Notes: a model not told the origin generated them from the letters alone. Numbered from the stretch's first letter, positions 25,765 through 34,554 are shown. The stretch: DNA of 64,000 nucleotides from Mucilaginibacter sp. PAMC 26640 (GCA_001596135.1 CP014773.1:4960001-5024000); one strand, 5' to 3'. Numbers and translations: made by a program.

Positions 25765-26778
25765 TTAACTTAGCCATTTTCCAAACTCGTAATACTTGGA
25801 TATTTTGATGCCGATCTTACTGCCAACTTTGTGTTTGCCTCTATCGTAATTGATTACGCGGAGGGATACCTCATCCTTCTCGATCACCAATTCTTCAAAG
25901 AATCCTTTAAAAAGTACTTGCTTGACCACCCAGCCTCTGTTTGCCCTCAGGCCGCCTATGCTGATATGTTCGGCATAGATCACTACCGTACCGCGTTTTG
26001 ATTTGATACCGCAAACCGAGGCCTGGTCAGCGATTAATTCGCTACAGCTTACCAGTATTTTTGCCGTATAAAGCAATTTGGGCGAATGATATAATTTCTC
26101 GGGCGCACCGTATTCTACAACCTCCCCTTCTTTTATTACGATGAGTTCATCTGCCATAGAGAGCAGTTCGGCCGGGTCATGCGACACAAGGATAACCGTT
26201 ACGCCCCACTCCTTCACTACCTGGCGGATATCGTGCTGCAGATCATCACGATAGTTGGCATCTACCTGGTTAAAGGGTTCATCAAGCATCAATACCTCGG
26301 GCCGGTTAATCAATGCCTTGGCAATTGTTACCCTTTGCTTTTCGCCGCCGCTTAGCTTGCCAAAAGCCTGTTCTTTTAAACCGTAGATACCCAGCAGGTT
26401 AAGCGCCTGGGTAGTTTTTTGCAACTGGTAGTTCACATCTTCCTTCGGCAATCCGGCGCTTACATTATCCCAAACGGAGGCGCTCATACTCATATCCCGG
26501 TTATCCTGCGATACCATGGTGATCACGCTGTGGGCATCAGTAAGTCGCTCGCTGCGAAGCGGAAGTATCTGTGAGTTAAAAAACACATCACCCGAATCAG
26601 GCTTTATACTTCCGCTCAGCAATTTAAGCAGGGTAGTTTTTCCGCTGCCGCTCTCCCCTACTATAGCCGTTATTTTTCCCCTCGGAATAAAAACGGTAAT
26701 GTTATTTACCCCGGTAGACTTGTCCCCAAAGAAGTTTTTGGTTATCGATATGGTTTCCAGTATCAGCTTGTCGTTCAT
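25765..26778 (-). CDS. ABC transporter ATP-binding protein (no cognate permease nearby)
   Basis: A 337-residue ABC ATPase. Walker A GESGSGKT is at 41-48; the Q-loop, the signature LSGGEKQR, Walker B VLMLDEPFNQVDANY and the His switch (VSHDP) are all present. The C-terminal ~110 residues (from about 225) form a TOBE-like regulatory domain, as in PotA/FbpC/ModC-type importer ATPases. Neither permease nor binding protein is encoded nearby, so its partner must be elsewhere. Substrate unknown (polyamine, ferric ion, sulfate and molybdate are all possible). Confidence 0.88.
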   Translation of the reverse strand: MNDKLILETISITKNFFGDKSTGVNNITVFIPRGKITAIVGESGSGKTTLLKLLSGSIKPDSGDVFFNSQILPLRSERLTDAHSVITMVSQDNRDMSMSASVWDNVSAGLPKEDVNYQLQKTTQALNLLGIYGLKEQAFGKLSGGEKQRVTIAKALINRPEVLMLDEPFNQVDANYRDDLQHDIRQVVKEWGVTVILVSHDPAELLSMADELIVIKEGEVVEYGAPEKLYHSPKLLYTAKILVSCSELIADQASVCGIKSKRGTVVIYAEHISIGGLRANRGWVVKQVLFKGFFEELVIEKDEVSLRVINYDRGKHKVGSKIGIKISKYYEFGKWLS

Positions 26779-27131
26779 AAATTAACCAGGGGGGATTTAT
26801 TAACCAAACCTAATCTATAATAACCTATCAGCCAAAAAATGTGGAAAACTGAAGCGGGAAAGTAGGTGCGCTGGCGGATTTCCGATCAGTAACCTCCGGG
26901 ATTAAAGACCAATATTTTTTCAATTCTGGAGGAGTTACGTGTTTATAGCTAAAGTATCAATTTTATAACAGCCTCCGTCGACACCGCCTTTTTTAGTGAT
27001 TTCACTGGGTGTCAAATTTCCAAAAGGTTTCAAATTTTCTTGGTTTACCTTTTCCATCCATTAAACCTTGCTTTCAAGTTCCTGTCAGATTAAACAGAAA
27101 CACAACAAAGAATACCTTAATATTTGAAGCC
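26779..27131. other. intergenic region, imperfect inverted repeat, no gene seen
   Basis: About 350 bases between the ABC ATPase and a short gene. It contains an imperfect inverted repeat at 26889-26938 (GTAACCTCCGG paired with a variant of itself, with an AT-rich loop). Otherwise I see no coding potential, RNA gene or clear promoter. Confidence 0.35.
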
Positions 27132-27281
27132 ATGAAAAACACCCTCTTAAAACTCAAAGCCGATCTTTACAGCGTATTTGTAAAGGGTAACGCCGATACG
27201 GTTCAGTTAGCACACGTATTTTTTTTATTAGCCGTACCCACCGCCTCAATTTTCTTTACACTTGGCCAGTTGCCTGCTTAA
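27132..27281 (+). CDS. very small membrane protein
   Basis: 49 residues from the ATG at 27132, with a single hydrophobic segment (VQLAHVFFLLAVPTASIFFTL). The upstream in-frame ATG at 27009 gives a longer but less plausible N-terminus. Probably a real small membrane protein of unknown role; no homologue is recognised. Confidence 0.4.
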   Translation: MKNTLLKLKADLYSVFVKGNADTVQLAHVFFLLAVPTASIFFTLGQLPA

Positions 27282-27293
27282 TATCGACGCCTT

Positions 27294-27326
27294 TTGCGTG
27301 TCCCTAAAAAAAATCTCCTACTTTTG
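27294..27326 (+). promoter_or_regulatory. Bacteroidota promoter upstream of HAD gene
   Basis: A TTG at 27294-27296 and a TACTTTTG box at 27319-27326 are separated by 22 bases, close to the TTTG/TAnnTTTG consensus. Transcription should start about 13 bases before the ATG at 27344. Confidence 0.55.
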
Positions 27327-27343
27327 CGGCACACTACGCAATA

Positions 27344-27991
27344 ATGGAAAACACTCTAAAAGACACCTACGATAGTATTATATTTGATTTGGACGGCACC
27401 CTTTGGGATAGTACCGACACCATCACCGGGGCCTGGCAAACTGCACTAAACCAGGCACCGTATATGAGCCATGAGGTAATGACCCGAGAGCGGGTACGAT
27501 CCATCACCGGGATGACCTACGATAAGATCTTCGAAACGCTGTTCCCTTACTTAAGCGATGAGCAGCGCGCCGAAGTGAAAAAACTTTGCTCGATAAGCGA
27601 ACTGGAAATTCTGCACAAACAAGGCGGCATCCTTTACCCCAAACTGGCCGAGACGCTGGATTACCTTGGTAAATACTACAAATTGTATATTGTAAGTAAT
27701 TGCCAGAGCGGTTATATCGAGTTATTTCTCGATCTTAATAATATGCACCATCATTTCCTTGCCCACCAATGCTTCGGTACAAAAGGCAACCCCAAAGCCG
27801 ATAACATCCGCGATATTGTAAATGATCATAACCTTAAAGCACCTGTTTATATCGGCGATACAATGGGCGATTATCAAGCAGCGGCAAAGGCCGGCGTTCC
27901 ATTTATATTTGCTGCATACGGTTTTGGTGTGGTGGAGACCGGGCAGGTAGCTACTGTTAAAAGCTTTGAAGAATTACAGGATATCCTGTAA
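27344..27991 (+). CDS. HAD family hydrolase (second copy)
   Basis: 215 residues; a phosphatase of the HAD superfamily. Motif I is FDLDGTLWDSTD, motif II is LYIVSNCQS, and motif III/IV is VYIGDTMGDYQAAAKAGVP. The cap lies at about residues 20-90. It shares architecture and key blocks with the HAD gene at 1659-2294, suggesting paralogues with different substrates. It has a well-formed promoter immediately upstream. Confidence 0.88.
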   Translation: MENTLKDTYDSIIFDLDGTLWDSTDTITGAWQTALNQAPYMSHEVMTRERVRSITGMTYDKIFETLFPYLSDEQRAEVKKLCSISELEILHKQGGILYPKLAETLDYLGKYYKLYIVSNCQSGYIELFLDLNNMHHHFLAHQCFGTKGNPKADNIRDIVNDHNLKAPVYIGDTMGDYQAAAKAGVPFIFAAYGFGVVETGQVATVKSFEELQDIL

Positions 27992-28040
27992 CGAAAACCT
28001 TTTTTTATGAGGCAGGTTGATAGGATAAAGATGTGAACTT

Positions 28041-28700
28041 ATGAAGATCTCCAAATACATCCACTCCTGCCTTTTATTTGAACTAGAGGGCTATAAATTA
28101 CTGTTTGATCCCGGTAAATTCACCTTTGCCGAAGGCATTGTAACACCCGACATGTTTGCCGGAGTAAACGCAATTGTTATAACCCATATCCACCCGGACC
28201 ACCTGGATACCGAAAACCTGAAGAAAATAGCGGAACTGAGCAAGGCCTCCATTTATACCAACCTTGAGGTTGGCACGACTATCCAAAAAGCCGGGCTTGA
28301 ATACGAACTTTTGGAAGAAGGCATCTACAGCATTGGGCCATTTAAATTGCAGGCCATACCGGTTGTGCACGAGCCATTGCTGGATAGCCCTATACCACAG
28401 ATGACCGGTTTTATCATTAACGATAAGGTATTGCACCCGGTGGATTCTATGGAAGATAAACTTACGCTATACGAGGGAATAGCGTTACTGATCATGGTGA
28501 CCATGGCACCTTTTGCCAATGAACTACGTATTGCAGGCTTTGCTGATAAAGTAAAACCCAAAAAGATTCTCCCCGTACACGATGGATACGCCAAAGACTT
28601 TTTTGTGAAACAGCGCAATGGAAATTATAGCAAACATTTCGCAAAATCGGGTATCGAATTCTTAAATATCACCCAACCTGGCGAGACGATAAGCATCTAG
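28041..28700 (+). CDS. metallo-beta-lactamase fold hydrolase
   Basis: 219 residues. The fold has the HxHxDH motif (THIHPDHLD) for a binuclear metal site, then HEPLLDS and HPVDSM later His ligands, and the C-terminal PVHDGYAKDFF. It belongs to the UlaG-like/YtkL subgroup, where substrates are unknown or small lactones. It begins about 50 bases after the HAD gene, on the same strand, and may share its promoter. Confidence 0.85.
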   Translation: MKISKYIHSCLLFELEGYKLLFDPGKFTFAEGIVTPDMFAGVNAIVITHIHPDHLDTENLKKIAELSKASIYTNLEVGTTIQKAGLEYELLEEGIYSIGPFKLQAIPVVHEPLLDSPIPQMTGFIINDKVLHPVDSMEDKLTLYEGIALLIMVTMAPFANELRIAGFADKVKPKKILPVHDGYAKDFFVKQRNGNYSKHFAKSGIEFLNITQPGETISI

Positions 28701-28773
28701 AATTCAACGTATTCAACCACAGCGAATAGGCTGAATTTCTTTTAATTTAAAAAAATAAACTTTTGGTATGTTT

Positions 28774-28792
28774 TTTATACATAATGTATAAA
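28774..28792. promoter_or_regulatory. palindromic operator-like site
   Basis: TTTATACA and TGTATAAA form 8-bp arms with a three-base centre, about 14 bases before the start of the alpha/beta hydrolase. It could be a regulator binding site; there is no independent support. Confidence 0.3.
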
Positions 28793-28805
28793 CTATCAAA
28801 AACTT

Positions 28806-29609
28806 ATGAAAACTATAGTATTTATACATGGAATGTTCCAAAACCCAAAAAGTTGGGATAAATGGGTGGCCTGGTTTACGGCGAAAGGATACAATTGTGT
28901 TGCACCAGCCTGGCCGATGCATGAAGGTGAGCCTGCTGATCTGAGAGAAAATCCACCAGCCGGGCTGGGCGAACTTAAATTGCAAACTGTTATAGACGAA
29001 ATGGAACGCGTTGTACGCGCACAATCCGAGCCGCCTATCGTTATAGGCCATTCGGTTGGCGGGTTGATTACGCAGCTTCTGGTAGCCAAAGGGCTTGTAG
29101 AAATAGGTGTGCCTATAGACTCGGTTGCGCCTAACGCAATGTTGGCTGTAGATTGGGGCTTTATGAAAAATAGCACACTTATCCTCAATCCGCTTAAAGG
29201 CGACGAACCGTTTTTTATGGACCTGGAAAGCTTTCACGGCTCTTTTTGTAATACCATGACGATGGATGCAACCAAATTAGCTTACGACGAAACTGCAACG
29301 CATGATAGCCGCAATGTTTTGCGCGACTGCCTTGGAGAAGCCGGGCAGATTGATACTGACCTGCCACATGCACCGTTATTATTTATCGGCGGCGAGAAGG
29401 ACGAGATTATCCCTGCGAGTTTAAATAAACGCAACAGCGAAGCCTTTTCAGACGAGATCAGTATCAGCGAATACCGGGAATTTGAAAACCGCGGGCACTG
29501 GATCTGCGGACAAGAAGGCTGGGAAGATGTGGCCGGTTTCATCGAAAGCTGGCTGCAACGCCATAAGGAAGTACAGTACCACACCTCGCAGGTTAGATTA
29601 GGACAATAG
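28806..29609 (+). CDS. alpha/beta hydrolase
   Basis: 267 residues, no signal peptide. Alpha/beta-hydrolase fold with the N-terminal oxyanion motif IHGMFQNPKSW, the nucleophile elbow GHSVGG, an Asp segment GGEKDEIIP and the catalytic His in ENRGHWICGQEGW. Probably an esterase, lipase or non-haem haloperoxidase-like enzyme; the substrate is unknown. It ends at a terminator. Confidence 0.88.
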   Translation: MKTIVFIHGMFQNPKSWDKWVAWFTAKGYNCVAPAWPMHEGEPADLRENPPAGLGELKLQTVIDEMERVVRAQSEPPIVIGHSVGGLITQLLVAKGLVEIGVPIDSVAPNAMLAVDWGFMKNSTLILNPLKGDEPFFMDLESFHGSFCNTMTMDATKLAYDETATHDSRNVLRDCLGEAGQIDTDLPHAPLLFIGGEKDEIIPASLNKRNSEAFSDEISISEYREFENRGHWICGQEGWEDVAGFIESWLQRHKEVQYHTSQVRLGQ

Positions 29610-29631
29610 CATTAATTATAATAGGTAAGTT

Positions 29632-29664
29632 AAACCCCACGTACTAAAAAGTCGTGGGGTTTTT
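29632..29664 (+). terminator. intrinsic terminator after alpha/beta hydrolase
   Basis: A 10-bp stem (AAACCCCACG with its complement, an 11-base loop) followed by a T run. It lies about 20 bases after the hydrolase stop. Confidence 0.85.
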
Positions 29665-29766
29665 GCTTGGTAATAATCAGGAATTGATAACAAAAAAGCT
29701 CATCAACCATCCAAAGCAAAATAGCGCAAGGTATAATAATCTGTCTTTTATGCTCGTAAAAGCTAA

Positions 29767-30966
29767 CTATCGCCCTTTTACCTCTTTATCAAAGTTTTCC
29801 ATTACCAGCACTGCTGCGCCAATGAGTTCTGCATCAAAGCCGAGCGAGGAGATCAACAATTCGGTACCGGAGGCTAAACGCGGGATACAATATTTGTGCA
29901 AAGCCTGCTGTATGGGCGCTAACAGGATCTTGCCTACTTTAGCCCCACGGCCGCTCAAAACAATATTAGCCGGGTTCATGATATGGATGAGGATGGCCAT
30001 GGCCTTACCTATTTTATAGCCCGCATCTGACAGTAGTTCCAAGGCAAACTGGTCGCCCTGGTTAGCGGCATCCATCAGGGAATCGCCCATTAGTTTAAAG
30101 TTGCCATTCATGGGCTTCAGGCTGGTCACCCGGCCTTCTTTAATGCCTTCTTCTGCCTTCTCTGCTACTACCAGCATACTGGCTTCAGCTTCCAGGCAGC
30201 CCCGCTTGCCGCAGGTGCATAAAGCGCCATCATCAGACAAAGGAATGTGGCTGAGTTCGCCGGCAAAGCCATTGTAGCCACGAAAGATCTTGCCATCTAT
30301 GATCATACCGAGGCCTATCCCCCAGCCCAGGTTAATCACCATTACTTCCTGCTGCAATTTAGCAATTCCGAATTTCTGCTCGGCCAGGGCAATTAAACTG
30401 CTATCATTATCTATATAAGTAGTAATACCGGTTTTTTCACTCAGGTAATCGCTCAGGCTTTGTCCGCCCGCATCAAGGTAAGTATAATTTATGCCCTCTA
30501 TGGCGTTAATAAAACCGGGCATGCCTATACCAATACCGGCTATTTTGCTTTTAGGGATGCCGCTGCCGGCAACATAACTGTTCAGGCTTTTAACCAGTAA
30601 GGCCAGCGCATCGTCGTTATTGTGCAGTTTAATATCTACGGTAAGCATATCTGCTACCGGGTTGTTTTGCAGATCTATCAATTGTAACCGGGCCGATAAC
30701 TGATCCATTGCAACGGCCAGTATATACATGGCCTTGGCATTAATGGCATACATCAAAGGCCTGCGGCCCCCACTGGATGGAGCGTAACCTTCTTCAACAA
30801 CGAAACCTTCTTTTATCAGTTCATTTACAGCTTTGGTAATAGAGGGAATACTTTTATCAAAAAGCTGGCTTAAACCCGCGCACGACATCGCTTTATCAAA
30901 ATACAAGCGCTTTACAATCATGTTTTTTAACCATCCGCCTTTTACACCACTACTTTTTATTTCCAT
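29767..30966 (-). CDS. ROK family transcriptional regulator/sugar kinase
   Basis: 399 residues. The N-terminal 75 residues hold a winged HTH (LSQLFDKSIPSITKAVNELIKEGFVVEEG). The ROK domain follows with VINLGWGIGLGMIIDG and the zinc-binding C-T-C-G-K-R-G-C-L-E motif. This NagC/XylR-type architecture represses sugar-use genes and may bind a phosphorylated sugar. Its nearest carbohydrate locus is the GH3 gene 4-7 kb away. Confidence 0.9.
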   Translation of the reverse strand: MEIKSSGVKGGWLKNMIVKRLYFDKAMSCAGLSQLFDKSIPSITKAVNELIKEGFVVEEGYAPSSGGRRPLMYAINAKAMYILAVAMDQLSARLQLIDLQNNPVADMLTVDIKLHNNDDALALLVKSLNSYVAGSGIPKSKIAGIGIGMPGFINAIEGINYTYLDAGGQSLSDYLSEKTGITTYIDNDSSLIALAEQKFGIAKLQQEVMVINLGWGIGLGMIIDGKIFRGYNGFAGELSHIPLSDDGALCTCGKRGCLEAEASMLVVAEKAEEGIKEGRVTSLKPMNGNFKLMGDSLMDAANQGDQFALELLSDAGYKIGKAMAILIHIMNPANIVLSGRGAKVGKILLAPIQQALHKYCIPRLASGTELLISSLGFDAELIGAAVLVMENFDKEVKGR

Positions 30967-31247
30967 TAACTATACTTTGTTCCGCTTTTAAAGATCTTTG
31001 TGCGTTTAATTTGATAAAATTAAAAATAATGCGCTAAACTACAATAACATCATTTAGACGGTTAAAAAATCGACAGGTAATTTAAAAAGTTTACAACCCT
31101 GCTGGGCGCAGAGATGACTTTGGTAATGCCGTGTATGAAAATTACCGTAGGGTTGCGGATAAGTAAATATTGTTAGGTTTGAATTTAATAAACCTACCTG
31201 TTAACCCATTTTACTAAGCCTTGGCTTCAATACAACGAATTGTTTAA

Positions 31248-31709
31248 TTACAGGCCCATCCGCATTTTAATCATACTTTTGCTAAAGCCCACCTTTTCGT
31301 AAGCCTTTACAGCGGGTGAATTTTCATAGTAAACTTCCAGCTGCAATTCGGTTATACCATTGCTCAGCACCCATTCCCTCAAAGCATTCATGATCAAACC
31401 ATTTACACCCTTTCCGCGATGCGCATCGTCCACAAACATAAAGCCTAAATAGGCGTTCTGCACGGGGGTTAGGAAAAGTTTGGAATCTTGTATACGTGCG
31501 TAACCGCTGCCAATCGCTTCGCCATTTATTTCAGCTACCAGCAGTTGAATGTGCGGCTCGGAGATCATTTCGTGGATGTTGTAATACCTCACCGGATCAG
31601 GTTTTATAGTAGGATCAAACGGGCGTTCCGCGCGTATCACACCCTGCTCAAACCTAAGTAAGGCATCCATATCTGCCAGCGTAGCAGGCCGGATAATTAT
31701 ATTTTCCAT
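31248..31709 (-). CDS. GNAT family N-acetyltransferase
   Basis: 153 residues. The acetyl-CoA motif A reads LGFMFVDDAHRGKGVNGLIMNALREW, and the C-terminal motif B is VYYENSPAVKAYEKVGFSKSMI. The N-terminus begins with the usual IIRPATLADMDALLRFE. The substrate is unknown. The gene is monocistronic. Confidence 0.88.
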   Translation of the reverse strand: MENIIIRPATLADMDALLRFEQGVIRAERPFDPTIKPDPVRYYNIHEMISEPHIQLLVAEINGEAIGSGYARIQDSKLFLTPVQNAYLGFMFVDDAHRGKGVNGLIMNALREWVLSNGITELQLEVYYENSPAVKAYEKVGFSKSMIKMRMGL

Positions 31710-31810
31710 TGGGCTAAGTTAATATTTTCACGATATGGCCCGCTCAACAAATTATTATCGGGTAGTCCACATGGCTACCCCGAAAACATTAATAAATTCA
31801 GTATGGTCAT

Positions 31811-31880
31811 CCTATTCGGGCTTGTTCGGGGGCATTCGGGCATGTTCGGGCATGTTCGGGCATGTTCGGGGGTGTTCGGG
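31811..31880. repeat. 10-bp tandem repeat
   Basis: Seven consecutive decanucleotide units, each ending TTCGGG (four variable bases plus TTCGGG; CATGTTCGGG three times in a row). The array runs straight into the CTGTTTTTTT element shared with 34484-34553. It is located next to a decayed GH3 fragment. Confidence 0.9.
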
Positions 31881-31916
31881 CTGTTTTTTTGAATTTACTT
31901 CGCGAACGCGAACACC
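31871..31916. repeat. copy A of a hairpin element near GH3 3' ends
   Basis: Contains GTGTTCGGGCTGTTTTTTT and, after a short loop, an inverted CGAACACC. A second copy of the same motif sits at 34484-34553, just past the intact GH3 stop. Both copies follow a GH3 3' end in the same orientation, so they behave like the terminator of GH3 genes. Confidence 0.65.
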
Positions 31917-31928
31917 TGCATGTCTAAA

Positions 31929-32066
31929 TTAACCCACCATAAATCTGATCTCTTCAGACGATGCAATGATCACCGCCATCAGCAGGCCGGTCTTTTAATC
32001 TATTTCAAAATTTTTATCCAGCATACTGATGCCCGATGATGGCTTTACCAATTGAAGCTTATAAGG
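31929..32066 (-). pseudogene. remnant of the C-terminus of a GH3 beta-glucosidase
   Basis: Reading the minus strand in one frame gives a C-terminal scrap with LDKN-F, one internal stop after FEID, then MAVIIASSEEIR. This matches the last 45 residues of the intact GH3 at 34555-36951 (LDKNMNW ... VMIGASSEDIR). The match includes conserved LDKN and ASSE-DIR blocks and the same distance to a downstream hairpin element. Only the tail survives and it has a stop codon, so it is a decayed gene fragment. It overlaps the last bases of the acyltransferase gene. Confidence 0.75.
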
Positions 32067-33078
32067 ATTTAGTTACAAACTTCTTTTTCAGGGGAAATTC
32101 GAAGAGCCATAATAGATATTTTGTTTTTTTAGCAAAATGATAAAAAACCAATGGAATAATTAAGCCAGCCAGGGTGCCGGTTATCATATGTATCGGAGAG
32201 TTGGTGATATGAAATAATCGCGAAAGAATGATCCTTATGCCGCTTGCAGCCAAGATATGTACTAAATATATGATCATGCTATTGATTCCTAAATATTCTA
32301 CAAATGAAAGCCAGGAAACTTCAGAAAGCATTTTGGCAACATGGATGACTATAAAACAGCCAAAAAATTGAGGAAAAATTTGGTTGTACCAAAGTTTTTG
32401 TGAAAAATTGAAATAGAAGTAGAGCGAAAGACAAAAGCCCACGAGATTAATCAGAAGTACATATTTATTGGTAAGTAATTGTTTGGTATACGATTGATTA
32501 ACTGATAAAATAATTCCGCCCGTAAAGTAAATTAGATTAATAAGAGTTTTGTTAAAGAGATCGGTCCTCAGCTTAAACGTATAACATATGATCCAAAGCA
32601 TAATGGAAATTACTACCCCCCATTTTTTTGAAATATTGAACATTATAACAGTTAAAATATTGATAAAAAACAAGGCGAACATAAACCAAAACTGATCCTT
32701 CGGCCTATAAAAAATTTCAATTAGAGATGCTGAATCTTTGTACCCGTTTGTTAAGCCGGATAATTTAATTTCAATTACCGTTTGGATAACAGACCATATT
32801 AAAAAAGGGTAAGCAATTGTTTCCAGTTTGTTAACTATGAATAGTTGGGTGCCTCTTTTATTAAAACTCGCTAAAAAAAAATAACCAGAAAGCATAAAAA
32901 ATAAGGGCATGTGGAAGCTATAAATAAAGTTTATAGCATAATAGTAAAAGGTTGGCTCCACAAGTTTTGATGTATTTAAACCTTTTAATACATGGCCAAA
33001 TACTACCAATATAATTCCTACACCTTTGGCATAGTCAATCCAGTTAAGGCGGAGGTTATTATCTTTTGTTACTATCAT
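32059..33078 (-). CDS. acyltransferase family 3 membrane protein (AT-rich)
   Basis: 339 residues with about ten transmembrane helices. The family motif is NWIDYAKGVGIILVVFGHVLKG, with FHMPLFFMLSGYFF following, typical of O-acyltransferases that modify surface polysaccharides. It is much AT-richer than the surrounding genes, which suggests acquisition by transfer. It sits between a GH3 remnant and a 700-base AT-rich non-coding stretch. Confidence 0.85.
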   Translation of the reverse strand: MIVTKDNNLRLNWIDYAKGVGIILVVFGHVLKGLNTSKLVEPTFYYYAINFIYSFHMPLFFMLSGYFFLASFNKRGTQLFIVNKLETIAYPFLIWSVIQTVIEIKLSGLTNGYKDSASLIEIFYRPKDQFWFMFALFFINILTVIMFNISKKWGVVISIMLWIICYTFKLRTDLFNKTLINLIYFTGGIILSVNQSYTKQLLTNKYVLLINLVGFCLSLYFYFNFSQKLWYNQIFPQFFGCFIVIHVAKMLSEVSWLSFVEYLGINSMIIYLVHILAASGIRIILSRLFHITNSPIHMITGTLAGLIIPLVFYHFAKKTKYLLWLFEFPLKKKFVTKSL

Positions 33079-33782
33079 TTTGTTTAAATGTTAAATAGGG
33101 GGCAGCCGCCTCAAACTAAATTCGTTCCCCGTTCTACTTAATTTTTTTTCTGCGTTTGTTTTAGTTGAAGCACAACGATTGCCCAACGATTTTCATTTTT
33201 TGGCTAATCGCTGATCGTAATAGAAAAGACTAGAAGAATACCAGTAACTTTATTAAAGCGATGGTGTTAAACGATACAATGACATGGGATTTTTAATGGT
33301 TGGTAGGCTTTTAAAGAAAAATTTACAATTAATATTTCTTCAAACATAAGGTAGATAATACAACAATTAGCTATTAGCCGGTAAAGTGTATCAAGATTCG
33401 AGAAATAGCGAGCATATTAGTGCGCTCTAAAAGAAATGGTTTTTTGTAGATTTTGCAATTCTTATATCACCAGGTTTGAACTTCTGCCCGGGATAACTAG
33501 CACAGCAAACCAGAAGAGAGTGACCAAACGCCTTATCGTAATTCAATAAGATTACTGAACCGTACTGATAGAAATGTGAAATTTTGCTTTGGCCTGTTTG
33601 ATAACATTAGGTCCCTTTGCAGTTTAAGGATTGTATTGCCCAATTATTGATGAACCGATGCGTAGAAATGTATCATATTATTAATTACACGATACTGAGA
33701 TAGGGGAAGCAAATACTTGCTGATAGTAACCGTTATGGTTTTACAATAGATTCACTCAGAAAGGTAAATTATGCAGAACCAA
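33079..33782. other. AT-rich non-coding stretch
   Basis: About 700 bases with stops in all frames and no reading frame long enough to trust. No tRNA-like or rRNA-like features, no obvious repeats and no clear terminator. The composition is like the neighbouring acyltransferase, so it may be part of an acquired segment. Confidence 0.5.
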
Positions 33783-34202
33783 TTAGGGTATTAAGATGGT
33801 TTGAGTTAATGATTCGTTTAATTTTTGGATTTTAGTGCTTTTGAAAATTTCCTTACCTGCTCTGCTGTAAACATATAAGTCTACATTCTGATCAGCATCT
33901 GTTGGGGTAACGCTGATATTTAAATTATAATTTTCCTTATACCTGATGTAATAATTTGCAGTAGATTTTTCAACGTCAAAATTGGAAACTTTATCCGGTG
34001 AACCATAAAATTTTACGTTGCATTTATTTTGGCATGCTACTGTTAATTTGGCGTACCCGTAATCTCTGTCGCTGTTAACGACATTCTTTTTACAACCTAA
34101 TCCCAGTGATGCAATTACAATTATTAAACTTAGGTTTCTCCATGTAGAGTTGTTGATCGCGCCCTTTAATAGCTCACAGCCTTTTGTAAAATATAATCGC
34201 AT
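33783..34202 (-). CDS. hypothetical lipoprotein
   Basis: 139 residues. The signal peptide is preceded by a long polar N-terminus and ends in L-G-L-G-C (Cys37), followed by KKN, typical of Bacteroidota lipoproteins. The mature part is rich in Asn, Lys and Tyr, and its alternating strands suggest a small beta domain (TVACQNKCNVKFYGSP, TANYYIRYKENYNLNISV). Cys54 and Cys58-type pairs may form a disulfide. Unknown function; AT-rich like the acyltransferase. Confidence 0.65.
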   Translation of the reverse strand: MRLYFTKGCELLKGAINNSTWRNLSLIIVIASLGLGCKKNVVNSDRDYGYAKLTVACQNKCNVKFYGSPDKVSNFDVEKSTANYYIRYKENYNLNISVTPTDADQNVDLYVYSRAGKEIFKSTKIQKLNESLTQTILIP

Positions 34203-34355
34203 AATTTCTTTTTATTCAAACATATACAAGAAAAATAATAATTGATCTACCACTGCAAATGTGTATACCTATTTGAGAAATTACTGTGCAATAGTGTGTA
34301 GCAGACCTGCAAGACTTTTATCGCAATGATGTATATTACATCGGACTGTAGACCC

Positions 34356-34406
34356 AAAAATCTAAACTATCTAACCAAATGCCTGCATACGGTTAGATAG
34401 TTTAGA
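34356..34406 (-). terminator. AT-rich perfect inverted repeat, possible terminator
   Basis: TCTAAACTATCTAACC at 34361-34376 is exactly complemented at 34391-34406 across a 14-base loop. On the minus strand it is followed by ATTTTTGGG, so it may end GH3 transcription. Its composition is low in GC, so an alternative is a regulator site or a leftover mobile-element end. Confidence 0.5.
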
Positions 34407-34483
34407 AGTGTCCACGACTGTAAGATTTAAATAAAGTGTTGAAGCTAATTTTCGCTGTCTCTCTCTCCAGCATCGTATTATTA

Positions 34484-34553
34484 GGGCGTGTTCGGGCTGT
34501 TTTTTTCGATTTGCAACTGCGAGCGCAAAAAACAAACAAAACCCGACCCGAAT
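34484..34553. repeat. copy B of the GH3-associated hairpin element
   Basis: GTGTTCGGGCTGTTTTTTT on one side and an inverted GCATTCGGGTCGGGTTTTG on the other, meeting about two bases from the GH3 stop. It is probably the primary bidirectional terminator of GH3; copy A is at 31871-31916. Confidence 0.6.
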
Positions 34554-34554
34554 G

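Larger units (their letters stand above)
34203..34554. other. intergenic region between lipoprotein and GH3
   Basis: About 350 bases. It contains a perfect 16-bp inverted repeat (34361-34406) and copy B of the GH3-associated hairpin element (34484-34553). No gene was seen. Confidence 0.55.

Noticed and set aside
28713..29237. 174-codon minus-strand frame opposite the alpha/beta hydrolase
   Set aside because: Shadow of the plus-strand gene whose GHSVGG elbow and catalytic His are clear; the antisense product shows no domain.
31735..31932. 65-codon plus-strand frame across the TTCGGG tandem repeats
   Set aside because: It is made mostly of the 10-bp repeat, so the open frame reflects the repeat period and not a gene.
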